The notes below the pieces were generated by a model that worked only from the letters and a program-made list of their open reading frames with translations, did no database searches and was not told the DNA's origin. Position numbers and translations under genes: made by a program. From positions 45,395-109,394 of the forward strand of contig DAHWOV010000022.1 in the NCBI GenBank assembly GCA_027339205.1: a stretch of DNA of 64,000 nt, written 5' to 3'. This document shows, piece by piece, positions 26,066-35,600 of this stretch (position 1 is the stretch's first letter; every line of letters begins with the position of its first letter). Source of the stretch: JAJYVT01 sp027339205 (GTDB lineage: Bacteria > Actinomycetota > Acidimicrobiia > Acidimicrobiales > RAAP-2).

Positions 26066-27865
26066 ATGAGCACCGACTCGCTGTTCCCCGCATCCTCCAC
26101 CAGAGACACCCTCGCCTTCTGCTGGCGCCAGGTCGGCCCGTACAAGAGGGGCATGGTCACGGGCTGGATCCTCACCATGACCGCGACCGTGGTCCAATCG
26201 GTCGCGGGCCCCCTCATCTTCGCGGCATTGCTGACCCGGGTTGCCCAGCTGCCGCCGCACGCGTCGTTCGGCTCGACCTTCGAGCCGCTCGTCGTCGCGT
26301 ACGGCCTCACGCTCATCGCCGGAACGCTCTTGTGGCGCTGGGCAGGCTGGGTTGAATGGGGAGCGTCGCTGGGCGCGTTCGCCCATGCATTGGTCCGCGG
26401 GTACGAGCATCTCATCAGCCTGAGCCACCGTTGGCACTCGGACCGGCCGGCGGGCGAGGTCATCTCGACCCTCGAGACCTTCTCGTGGGCGTTCGTGGAC
26501 CTGCTCGACACGCTCAACTGGGGGTTCCTCCGCATCGGCGTGACGGTGCTCTCCGCGATCATCGTGCTCGCCGTCGTGGCCTGGCCCGTCGCCCTGGTGA
26601 TGGCTGGACTCGTCGTGGTCTTCGCCGTCGTGCTCAAGCGTCGGATGGCTCTTGTGGTCGCGGCAGGGAAGAACTTCTCCGACTCCCACAGCCGCGCGAC
26701 CGGCGTGCTCGCCGACACCATCTCGAACCTCACGACGATCCGGACGCAGGCGGCGGAACCGCTGGAAGGCCGCCACGTCGAATCTCTCGTCGGCGAGGCC
26801 GTCAAGGCGGACCTCCGGGCCCGTCGCATCTTCGCGACGACCCGCCTGCAGATGGAAGGGTCCCTGAGCCTCTTCAGCTGGCTGGCGATTCTCGTCGGCG
26901 TCCTCCTCGCGCTGCACCACTCGGCCGCCGCAGGCACGATCTACCTCATCCTCTTCTACGCGACCTCGGTGGTCGCGTCCATGGAGGAATCGTTCGAGCA
27001 CATTCGCAGCTCGTCGCGAGGCCTCGGCCGGTGCGCCAAATTCGCAGGGATCGCAGCGACGGCGCCCGAGATCGTGGACGAGCCAGGCGCTCCCGCCCTG
27101 AAGGTCCGCGAAGGGCGCGTCGACATGTCCCATGTCCGGTTCGCCTACCCGGGTCGTCCGCCTCTCTTCGACGATCTCACACTGACGATCGAGCCGGGCG
27201 AGCACGTCGGGCTCGTCGGCTCATCGGGATCCGGAAAGACGACGCTCACGAAGCTCCTGCTGCGCTTCATGGATCTCGACGCCGGAGCCATCGCAATCGA
27301 CGGACAGGACATCGCCAAGGTGACGCAGGCCTCTCTGCGCAAGCACATCTCGTTCGTCCCGCAGGACCCGCAGATGCTCCACCGCACCATTGCTGAGAAC
27401 ATCTGCTACGGGCTGGAAGGCATGGACCAGCCCGACATGGAGCTCGTCTGCGAGGTGGGGCGTGCCGCCCACGTCGAGGAGTTCGTGCGCCGTCTGCCCG
27501 ACGGGTACCACACCGTGGTCGGCGAACGGGGCCTCAAGCTCTCCGGCGGTCAGCGCCAGCGCGTCGCGATCGCGCAGGCGATGGCGAAGTCCGCACCGAT
27601 CCTGATCCTGGACGAGGCCACCTCGGCGCTGGACTCCGAGTCCGAAGTACTGGTGCAAGAGGCGCTGTGGAGGCTCATGTCCGGCGCCACCGCCCTCGTC
27701 GTCGCACACCGTCTCGCAACGATCGCTCGCCTCGACAGGATCGTGGTGATCGACGACGGCGAGATCGTTGAGCAGGGGTCCCATCGTGAGCTCCTCTCGC
27801 TCGGGGACCACGGCGTCTACGGGAGGCTGTGGCGCCACCAGTCAGGCGGGTTCATCGCCGCGTGA
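26066..27865 (+). CDS. ABC exporter with fused membrane and ATPase domains
   Basis: A type IV ABC half-transporter of 599 residues that should work as a dimer. The N-terminal about 330 residues have six hydrophobic spans (first near residue 30, last near 300). The ATPase domain follows with Walker A GSSGSGKTT (about residues 385-393), Q-loop VPQDPQ, signature LSGGQRQR, Walker B ILILDEATSALD and the H-loop AHRLAT. Homologues include lipid, peptide and drug exporters; the substrate is not predictable. There is no partner half-transporter, so it is probably homodimeric. Confidence 0.92.
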   Translation: MSTDSLFPASSTRDTLAFCWRQVGPYKRGMVTGWILTMTATVVQSVAGPLIFAALLTRVAQLPPHASFGSTFEPLVVAYGLTLIAGTLLWRWAGWVEWGASLGAFAHALVRGYEHLISLSHRWHSDRPAGEVISTLETFSWAFVDLLDTLNWGFLRIGVTVLSAIIVLAVVAWPVALVMAGLVVVFAVVLKRRMALVVAAGKNFSDSHSRATGVLADTISNLTTIRTQAAEPLEGRHVESLVGEAVKADLRARRIFATTRLQMEGSLSLFSWLAILVGVLLALHHSAAAGTIYLILFYATSVVASMEESFEHIRSSSRGLGRCAKFAGIAATAPEIVDEPGAPALKVREGRVDMSHVRFAYPGRPPLFDDLTLTIEPGEHVGLVGSSGSGKTTLTKLLLRFMDLDAGAIAIDGQDIAKVTQASLRKHISFVPQDPQMLHRTIAENICYGLEGMDQPDMELVCEVGRAAHVEEFVRRLPDGYHTVVGERGLKLSGGQRQRVAIAQAMAKSAPILILDEATSALDSESEVLVQEALWRLMSGATALVVAHRLATIARLDRIVVIDDGEIVEQGSHRELLSLGDHGVYGRLWRHQSGGFIAA

Positions 27866-27954
27866 ACGGCGTCCCTGCCGTGCGGCTCCTTGGCGCGGCG
27901 CCGGCACGGTTGAGGTGTCCCAGGAGGCGTACGCACGCCGAGTTCGATGCCCGT

Positions 27955-28977
27955 TCAACCGACGGTGCGTGTGCCTGGACGTCTCGCAAGGGTGACCGTC
28001 GCAGACTCGTGCTTCCCCGAAGGGGTCACCCAACCGACGTGCACCCGGCTCCCGGGTGCCTTGCGGAGGACATCGATCCGCAGTGTGAGGGCAGAGAGCA
28101 CCGGGCGTGTCGCGAATTCGGTGATCGTGTCACCCTTGGCGATGCCAGCCCTCGCCGCCGGCGAGGAGGGCACGACCTTCACCACGTAGGCGCCGGCCAC
28201 GGAGGGGGTCGATGGGGCTGCCGGCGAAGGTGCCGGAGCTGTCCGAGGTGTCGTCGATGTCGGTGCCGGAGCGAAGCCCGAGGGCACGGCGACCTCCACC
28301 CCGAGGAAACCCCCCGAGCCCAGGGCCGGCGGGGTGCGGGGGGCGGGGGAGGCCACGCCTCCCCGGGCTGCGACGGGTGCGCTCCCTCCCCAGACGCTGA
28401 AGCCGATGCCGAGGCCCAGCGCGACCATCGCGATCGCGCCGAGCACGCCGCCGACGAGGAGCCAGCCGAGGGGGCGCCGAGGAGCCGTCACGGGGGCGGT
28501 CGGAATTCCTGCGCCAGCCGGCAAAGCGCCTCCCGGGAAGCCTGGCCCTGCCAGGCCCCAGCCGTACCACGGGGGTGGGCCGCCCCACGAGGCCCCCCCC
28601 AGCGGCGTCGACCACCAGGGCCACGGCGGCACGCCGGCTCCCGGGCTCCCCGCAGGAACGGTGCCTTGGGTCGGCGTGCCCTGGGGCGGCGTGCCCTGGG
28701 TCGGCGTGCCCTGGGTCGGCGTGCCGAACGGGAGCGTGCCCTCGGAGGGCGTCGCGAACGGGAGCGTGCCCTCGGGGGGCGTCGCGAACGGGAGCGTGCC
28801 CTCTACCGGCTCCGACGGCGGACCGGGGGGATCCTGTTGCCGCTCTCGGACAACCGACCCTGTGCTGGTCGGGGCCGGCTCGCGGTTCTTCGCCGATCGG
28901 TCTGTCGTACCACTCGTCGATCCACCCGGCGCATCGTCGGCACGGTCTCCGGCGGGCACCTCGGGAACGTCGGGCAT
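27955..28977 (-). CDS. Membrane-anchored PDZ-domain protein with Pro-rich repeats
   Basis: A 340-residue protein with a long N-terminal Pro-rich region, one membrane span (about residues 170-197) and a C-terminal PDZ domain (about 220-330: GFLGVEVA, then VVKVVPSSPAARAGIAKGD and VHVGWVTPSG). It has the PDZ part of HtrA/DegP-like proteins but no protease domain, so it may be an adaptor or peptide sensor outside the membrane. The N-terminal tail contains three 10-residue repeats EGTLPFATP(P/S/T) (residues 60-89) and four 5-residue QGTPT units (90-107), encoded by 30-bp and 15-bp tandem repeats at about 28660-28803. A GGGAGG-type ribosome-binding site precedes the ATG. Confidence 0.75.
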   Translation of the reverse strand: MPDVPEVPAGDRADDAPGGSTSGTTDRSAKNREPAPTSTGSVVRERQQDPPGPPSEPVEGTLPFATPPEGTLPFATPSEGTLPFGTPTQGTPTQGTPPQGTPTQGTVPAGSPGAGVPPWPWWSTPLGGASWGGPPPWYGWGLAGPGFPGGALPAGAGIPTAPVTAPRRPLGWLLVGGVLGAIAMVALGLGIGFSVWGGSAPVAARGGVASPAPRTPPALGSGGFLGVEVAVPSGFAPAPTSTTPRTAPAPSPAAPSTPSVAGAYVVKVVPSSPAARAGIAKGDTITEFATRPVLSALTLRIDVLRKAPGSRVHVGWVTPSGKHESATVTLARRPGTRTVG

Positions 28978-29188
28978 CGCTCGCCTCCCGTCTCTTGCGT
29001 TCCTTCCTTCCTTGCATTACAGCGCTGCCACGTAAGAAGCTCCGTTGATCAGAGCTAAGGGAATCTAAGAACTTCTGCTGGGGACGCTGAAGGCTCTCGG
29101 CCGGGATGCAAGGAGCGGTCCGGTGGCTCGTCCGATCGGCGATTCACCGGAGTCACCGACGACCCGCCCGGGGAGGCACGATGGAGCG
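28978..29188. other. Divergent intergenic region, PDZ gene and tryptophanase gene
   Basis: About 210 bp with a relatively AT-rich core (29020-29080). Candidate elements such as TTGATC and TAAGAA are present on the plus strand, but the 15-nt spacing is short. No confident promoter is assigned. No gene is seen. Confidence 0.35.
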
Positions 29189-30580
29189 ATGACCGACACC
29201 GAGGCCGACGAGGCCTTCCACACCATCATCGAGCCGTTCAGGATCCACTCCGTCGAGCCGATGCGGATGTCGTCGCGCTCCGAGCGGCTCGAGTGGCTCC
29301 GCGCGGCGGGCTTCAACCTGTTCGAGCTCGCTGCCGAGAACGTGATCGTCGACCTGCTCACCGACTCGGGTACCGGGGCGATGTCTGCCGAGCAGTGGGC
29401 GGGCATCCAGCGCGGCAACGAGGCGTACGCGGGGGCTCCCTCCTACTTCCGCTTCAAAGAGGCCGTCACCGAGCTCTTCCCCTTCCGCCACGTGCTCCCG
29501 ACCCACCAGGGGAGAGCCGCGGAGAAGATCCTCTTCAGCGTCGTCGGCGGCCGAGGGAGGGTCGTCCCGAACAACATCCACTTCGACACGACGAGGGCCA
29601 ACATCGAGTTCACGGGTGCCGAAGCGGTGGACCTGCCCCTCCCCGAGGCTCTCGTGCCTTCCTCCCGCCATCCGTTCAAGGGCAACCTCACAGTCGACGC
29701 GCTCGACCGGCTCCTCGCCGAACGCGCTTCCGACGTCCCGCTCGTGATGGTGACGATCACGAGCAACGCGGGCGGGGGCCAGCCGGTGAGCATGGCGAAC
29801 CTCCGCGCGGTGCGCGATGCGTGCGATCGGCACTCACTGCCGCTGTTCCTCGATGCCTGCCGATTCGCGGAGAACGCCTGGTTCGTGAAGACCCGCGAAG
29901 TGGGCTACGCGGGCCACCGCGTCGCAGACATCGTGCGCGAGGCTGCTCGACTGGCCGACGGGATGACCATGTCCGCGAAGAAGGATCCCCTCGCCAACAT
30001 CGGGGGCTGGCTCGCGATGAACGACGACGGGCTCGCCGAGCAGTGCCGCACCCTGGAGATCCTGACCGAGGGCTTCCCCACCTATGGCGGCCTCGCGGGG
30101 CGGGACCTGGAGGCGATCGCGCAAGGCCTCCGCGAGTGCGTCGAGGAGGACTACCTCCGCTACAGGATCCGCTCCGTCGAGTACCTCGGGCAAGCTCTCG
30201 AGTCGGCGGGCGTCCCGGTGGTGGTGCCCTTCGGAGGCCACGCCGTCTTTCTCGACGCTGCGGCGCTGCTCCCTCACATCCCGCCGACCCAGTACCCAGG
30301 ACAGGTGCTCGCTTGCGCCATCTACGAGGAAGGAGGCGTGCGAGCCTGTGAGATCGGCACCGTTATGTTCGGCAGACGGCCAGACGGGACGGAGCAGCCG
30401 GCACCGATGGAGCTCGTACGGCTCGCCATCCCCCGACGCACGTACACCCAGAGCCACATCGACTACGTCATCGAGGTGGTGACCCGAGTCGCCGCCCGGG
30501 CGGCCACACTGCGGGGGCTCCGGATCGAGTCCGAGCCCCCGCGGCTCCGGCACTTCACGGCTCGTTTCGTCCCGGCGTGA
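29189..30580 (+). CDS. tnaA: Tryptophanase (beta-eliminating lyase)
   Basis: A PLP enzyme cleaving tryptophan to indole, pyruvate and ammonia. The fold-type I signature MSAKKDPLANIGG holds the PLP lysine (Lys265). The N-terminal EPFRIHSVEPMRMSSRSER and LLTDSGTGAMS are conserved with both tryptophanase and tyrosine phenol-lyase. The position of the tyrosine-selecting Arg of tyrosine phenol-lyase (SMERG there) reads ACEIG here, as in tryptophanase, which favours tryptophan. The length of 463 is typical. No tnaC leader or tryptophan permease is adjacent, so the usual enterobacterial operon is absent. ATG 29189 is chosen over the out-of-frame ATG at 29181. Confidence 0.85.
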   Translation: MTDTEADEAFHTIIEPFRIHSVEPMRMSSRSERLEWLRAAGFNLFELAAENVIVDLLTDSGTGAMSAEQWAGIQRGNEAYAGAPSYFRFKEAVTELFPFRHVLPTHQGRAAEKILFSVVGGRGRVVPNNIHFDTTRANIEFTGAEAVDLPLPEALVPSSRHPFKGNLTVDALDRLLAERASDVPLVMVTITSNAGGGQPVSMANLRAVRDACDRHSLPLFLDACRFAENAWFVKTREVGYAGHRVADIVREAARLADGMTMSAKKDPLANIGGWLAMNDDGLAEQCRTLEILTEGFPTYGGLAGRDLEAIAQGLRECVEEDYLRYRIRSVEYLGQALESAGVPVVVPFGGHAVFLDAAALLPHIPPTQYPGQVLACAIYEEGGVRACEIGTVMFGRRPDGTEQPAPMELVRLAIPRRTYTQSHIDYVIEVVTRVAARAATLRGLRIESEPPRLRHFTARFVPA

Positions 30581-30587
30581 GGCGGAG

Positions 30588-30618
30588 CCGCGCCCGTCCA
30601 CGCGGCGCACGGGCGCGG
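30588..30618. terminator. 10-bp hairpin between tnaA and recD
   Basis: CCGCGCCCGT (30588-30597), an 11-nt loop and ACGGGCGCGG (30609-30618) form a perfect 10-bp stem in the gap between two convergent genes. It is a candidate bidirectional terminator; no U-tract is present. Confidence 0.55.
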
Positions 30619-30718
30619 TGACCGTGACGACCCGCCGTGCGCGGCTGCGGTGACAGGACACCTCGAAGAACCGGAGCTCAACGCGGACGACGCGGTTGGT
30701 TCCAGGTGCTCGGGCGCG

Positions 30719-32644
30719 TCAGCCTTCGCTGCCCCACAGTCGATCCGTGAGCCCCGAGGCGCGTGCGACCCGTCGGTCGAGCGCGGCCCTGACCGACTCT
30801 TCGGTCCCGGCGACGAGCAGCCGGCGCCTCGCCCGCGTCACCGCCGTGTACAGGAGCTCGCGGGTGAGGATCCTCGACGTCGGCTGCGGCAGCAGGACTG
30901 CCACGTCGTCGAACTCCGACCCCTGTGCCTTGTGGATCGTCATCGCGTAGACGGTGTCGACCGCCGACAGCCGTGACGGGCTGACGACGCCCTGCTCGAA
31001 CACCGCGCCCACACCGGACGGATCGCGGACGACGAGCACACCGGTGTCCCCGTTGAACAACTTCAGGTGGTAGTCGTTCGCCGTCACGATGACCGGCCGT
31101 CCCACGTACCAGTCCCCGTCCGCCGAGAAACCCTCGATCTCGTCCACCAGCCACCGCTCGACCTTCGCATTCCACGTCGAGACGCCCACCGGTCCGCGAC
31201 GATGAGCGCACAGGATGCGCCACGAGCCGAGCGCCACGAGCGCCGCTCCGCCGTCGCGCGCCCGTGCCGCTTCGACCACGCGCGCGCCGGCGGCGCACGC
31301 GAGGCGGCGGATCGGGTCGAGCTGCTCGGGCCCGGCTTCGCCGACGTCGATCGGCAGCCACTGCACGCTCGCGTCGTCCGTGCCTGCCGCCAGGACGCGC
31401 AACGCGCCGTCGGCGTCACCCGACCTGACCGCCTCCGCAAGATCGGCAAGTGCGCCACTGAAGCGATGGTTCGTCCTCAGCACGACGATCCCGTCTCCGA
31501 TCGCCGGCCCGTCCGGTCGTACCTGCTCGACCGGGAGCGCCACGCCGCTCGCCGCCACCAGTTGGTCGCGCGACGCTCCACGCATGCGCAGTGCCCTCGA
31601 CGCCGGACCGACGACGTCCCCGAGCACCGCCCCGGCCTCGACCGACGCAAGCTGCTCGGGGTCGCCGACGAAGACGAGGCGCGCGTCGTGACGGACGGCT
31701 TCGACCAGGCGGGCCATCAGCCACAACGAGAGCATCGAGGTCTCGTCGACGACCACGACGTCGTGGGGGAGGCGGTTGCGGCGGTGGTAGCGGAAGCGGC
31801 TCGAGCTGCCCGGTCTCGGGCGAAGCAGGCGGTGGACGGTCGAGGCCTCTAGCGCGCGCAGTTGCTCCTGCACCGAAGGAGCGACGTCGAGGAGCATCGC
31901 GGCGGCGCGCACGGCTTCCTGCATGCGGTTCGCCGCCTTGCCCGTCGGGGCGGCCAACGCGACGAGCGGGGGCTCCGCCCCGTCGGTCGACGCCTCCTCC
32001 GCCAGCAAGCCTACGAGCGTCGCGACCGTCGTCGTCTTCCCGGTCCCCGGCCCGCCCGCGATCACCGCGAGACCCCTCAGCGCCGCGACCGCGACCGCCC
32101 AGCGCTGCTCGGGGTCGCCGTCGTCGCCGAGGAAGCGCCGGACCGCCCGGGCGAGCCGACCGGTGTCGACATCACCTCCGACTGCGTTTCCGGCCGACAC
32201 GGCCGCCCGCGTGAGCAGGTCCGCGGCCACCTCCCGTTCGTCCCGCCAGTAGCGGTCGAGGTACAGCGCCGAACCGACGAGGCGCAGCGGTGCCACCGCT
32301 GGATCCTCGTCACCGACCGCGACAAGCGGGCTCGCAGCCACGGCTCGCAGCCACGGCTTTGGATCCGGCCACGGCAGGGCGTCGAGATCGACCTCGTCTT
32401 CGATCTCGCCCTCGACGGTCTCGCGCACCGAGCCGAGGTCGGCGCGCACGTGCCCGACGCGCGGCGCGCGCACCGCGAATGCCGCCGCCAACGCCACCAG
32501 CTCGCTTTCGTCGGCGCCGAGCCGACCGAGTCTCCGTGCCACGTGGACGTCGGCGGGTGCCAGCACCCCCGCACGGTTGAAAGCAAAGAGCCGGGAGCCC
32601 TCCGAGAGCCCCAGCACCACTCCCGAGTCGAGCGTCGTCGTCAA
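30719..32644 (-). CDS. recD: RecBCD subunit RecD (5'-3' helicase)
   Basis: The fast 5'-to-3' motor of the RecBCD helicase-nuclease. Walker A AGGPGTGKTTT and the DETSML Walker B are clear, as are the UvrD_C_2-type C-terminal motifs YAMTIHKAQGSEFDDV and LLYTAVTRAR. I take the TTG at 32644, which overlaps the recB stop (TTGA), giving 641 residues; the open frame further upstream is antisense to nothing useful and overlaps recB. It is the last gene of recC-recB-recD, each joined by a 4-nt overlap, so subunits should be made in equal amounts. Confidence 0.92.
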   Translation of the reverse strand: MTTTLDSGVVLGLSEGSRLFAFNRAGVLAPADVHVARRLGRLGADESELVALAAAFAVRAPRVGHVRADLGSVRETVEGEIEDEVDLDALPWPDPKPWLRAVAASPLVAVGDEDPAVAPLRLVGSALYLDRYWRDEREVAADLLTRAAVSAGNAVGGDVDTGRLARAVRRFLGDDGDPEQRWAVAVAALRGLAVIAGGPGTGKTTTVATLVGLLAEEASTDGAEPPLVALAAPTGKAANRMQEAVRAAAMLLDVAPSVQEQLRALEASTVHRLLRPRPGSSSRFRYHRRNRLPHDVVVVDETSMLSLWLMARLVEAVRHDARLVFVGDPEQLASVEAGAVLGDVVGPASRALRMRGASRDQLVAASGVALPVEQVRPDGPAIGDGIVVLRTNHRFSGALADLAEAVRSGDADGALRVLAAGTDDASVQWLPIDVGEAGPEQLDPIRRLACAAGARVVEAARARDGGAALVALGSWRILCAHRRGPVGVSTWNAKVERWLVDEIEGFSADGDWYVGRPVIVTANDYHLKLFNGDTGVLVVRDPSGVGAVFEQGVVSPSRLSAVDTVYAMTIHKAQGSEFDDVAVLLPQPTSRILTRELLYTAVTRARRRLLVAGTEESVRAALDRRVARASGLTDRLWGSEG

Positions 32645-35600
32645 GACCCGACCTCGAACAGCTCCGACATGTCCGTCACGAGTGCGGTCGGCGGCCGCCA
32701 CGAGAAGACGCCGCACGGGACGCCCCCGACGGCCGGCGTCCGAGGACCCGACATCCCCCGGAGGAACAGGTAGAGCACACCGCCCAGGTGCACCTCGGGG
32801 TCGTAGCCGCGCAGTCGCCAGCGCAGGTACCGGTGCAGGGCGACCATGTAGAGGACGGCTTGGAGCGGATAGTGCATCCGCTGCATCTCGGCGTCGAGCG
32901 CTGCCGGGCGGTAGTGCCAGCAGGTGAGCTCCTGATCCGCGGCCCCGAGCCAGTTCGTCTTGTAGTCACAGACGAGGTAGCGGGTCGGTGCGCCGTCCGC
33001 TCCGCTCGCCAGGGGCGTCCGGAAGACGAGGTCCAGGCTCCCGGTGAGGTACCCGCGCAGGTCCGTCCCGAGCATCGGGTCCCGGAGCCGCTCTCCGTAG
33101 CCGCGGAGGGGGCCCTTCGGCTCGTCGGGCTCGTGGATCTCGAACAGGCGCCCGATGTCGCTCGTCGAGACAGCGCCCACGGCTCCCGGCCTGTCCCCGC
33201 CGACGACCGGGAGCTCGAAGCCCATCTCGTCGAGGCGGTCGGTCCTCTCGATGGCGCGCAGGCTGATCCCGCCGGCCAGGGGGCCGAGCGGCGTCGTGAT
33301 CGACGCCCGCAGCGCCGCGACGACCGCGTCGAGGGGACCGAGCGGGAGCGGAGAACTCGACCGTGACGCACCGATTCCCCGGACGATCTCGCCATCGAGG
33401 TCGGGCGCGGCGAAGTCGATCTCCTCCAGCACCCGGTGGACGAAGGTGCCCATGCCGGTGCCGCTGGGCAGGTCTGCCCACGCCGAGGGCACCTCGCGCA
33501 TCGCCGACTCCTCCTCCAGAGCCCCGCCCTTGGCACCGGTGCCACCCGCGAGCTGGCCGCCGGCGACCTCGGCGGGAGTCCCTGCCAGGGGCTCGTCGGT
33601 GGTCCCGGGCTCCTCCGGCTCGCTCCCCACCGCCGGTCCGCCGTGGACGCCGGCCGTGATGCCCGAGTACGACGTCCGTCGCCACGAGAGGTCGAGCGAG
33701 CGCTCGAAGGCTGCGACGTCGAGCGGCCCGACCTCCCAGTCCGCCCAGCCCCTCCAGCTTCCGTCGGCGACCCCTCCCGTCGCGGTCTCTACACTGACCA
33801 ATCCGCCGGACGCCGAGGCGATCCGCTCGAAGTGGCGGCGCATCTCGGCGTCGCCGGGCATGCGCGGTGAGCTCGTCGCCACGTTGCCGTCTTCGTCACG
33901 CACCGTGAGCAAGCGCCCGATCGGCGAGTGGTTGGCGTCCTTCACGCGGATCCACCAGAGGGTGACCTGGTGCCTCGCCCGGGTGACCGCGACGTACAGC
34001 TCCCGCAGCGCCTCGCCGCGCTCCTCGTCGCGCTGGAGCGCGAAGTGCCGGCCGTAGTCGTCGTCGCCGTCCTGTCCGGCGACGTCCAGCTTGCGCCGCA
34101 TCCCGTCTTGGGGATCGTGGAAGACGACCGGACGGTCCTTGCGCGAGGAGACCTCGTCCCAGAGGAAGGGGCAGTAGACGACCGGGAACTCGAGCCCCTT
34201 GGAGCGGTGGAGCGTCAGGATCTGCACGGCGTCCGCATCCGAGTCGATCCACCGGCTCCGCTCCTCTGCCTCGGCTCCCTCGCCTCCGGTCGTCGCCTCG
34301 CCGATCTTGCGTGCGAGCCACGCCCGCAGTGCGGGGGGCCCGTGGTGGCCCTGTGACGCCTCGGCGTGCAGCAGCCGAGCGATGTGGCCGAGGTCCGTGA
34401 GCCGGCGCTCGCCGTCGCGCTCGCGGAGCACACGGCCCGGGACACCTTCGCCGGCGAGCACCGTGCGGAAGAGGGAGGCGACTCCGCGCTGGCGCAGGGT
34501 CTCGCCCCAGCGGTGCAGCCGGGAGTGCAGCTCTTCCCACTCGAGCTCGCCGGCGGCAGCGACGTCGTCCGCCGACATCCCGAGGAACGGCGTCAGCGCC
34601 ACCGCCACCGCGCGCGCCCGGCTCGAGGGCTGCTCCGTCGCTTCGAGCAACGCGAGCCAGTCGTGCGCCGCGGGCGTCGTGAGGACGCTCTCGCTCCCCG
34701 AGACGACCGCGGGCACGTCCAGCGCGCGCAGCGCGTCCTTCACGATCCCAGCCTGGCGGTTCGTGCGGACGAGCACCGCGACGTCTCCGGGCACCAGCCG
34801 GCGCGTGCCGCGCGCCGCGCCGTCGAGGTCGTAGCTGACAAGCTCCGCGCGAGACTCGAGCAACCGGACGACGTCGGCGGCCACGTCGCCGGCGATGAAC
34901 TGTACCGCCGCGTCCTTGCGGACGTCCCCGAGGGACGTCGTGGGCAGGCCGCTCTCCTTTGCCGGCACGAGCCGGACCCTGAGCGGTTCATCGACCGGAG
35001 CCCCCCGCAGGCCGGGCTGCTCGTGCGACCGAGCCGCACGGACCGGGCGGAACGGGATCTCGGGGTGCCCGAGGCGCACGGGGTCCAGCAGGGCGTCGAG
35101 CGCTGCGAGAAGGTCGGCGTCGCTCCGCCAGTTCTCCCCGAGCGTGAACCGCCGGCCCGCCAGACGGGCGGCGTCGAGGTACGAGTAGACGTCGGCACCT
35201 CGGAATGCGTAGATCGCCTGCTTCGGGTCGCCGATAAGGACCAGCACCGTCTCGCCCGTCCCGAAGGCCGTGCGCACGACGTCCCACTGGACGGGGTCGG
35301 TGTCCTGGAACTCGTCCACGAGGACGACCGAGTACCGGCCGCGCAGGCGCGCGGAGGCCGTCGCACCGCGGTGGGGGTCGCACAGCGTGGCCTTCAGGCG
35401 CACGAGAAGGTCGTCGAAGGTGAGGAGGTTGCTCTCCAAGAGGCGACGTTCGACCTCGCGGCGCACGCCCTCGGCGAGCCGCCGGCGCAGTGCAGCCGGG
35501 GAACCCTCTGGCTCCGCCACGAGCGGCGTGTCGGGGTTCGTCACGGCCGCCCGGGCGATCTCGACCGCCTGGGCACGGCCGAACGACGGGGCCGTTCCGT

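Noticed and set aside
25625..27205. 526-codon minus-strand frame opposite the ABC exporter and the small ORF
   Set aside because: It runs through the antisense of Walker A and the membrane domain of the exporter and shows no family signature.
29189..30580. Tyrosine phenol-lyase instead of tryptophanase
   Set aside because: The segment that carries the tyrosine-selecting Arg in tyrosine phenol-lyase (MERG) reads CEIG, as in tryptophanase.
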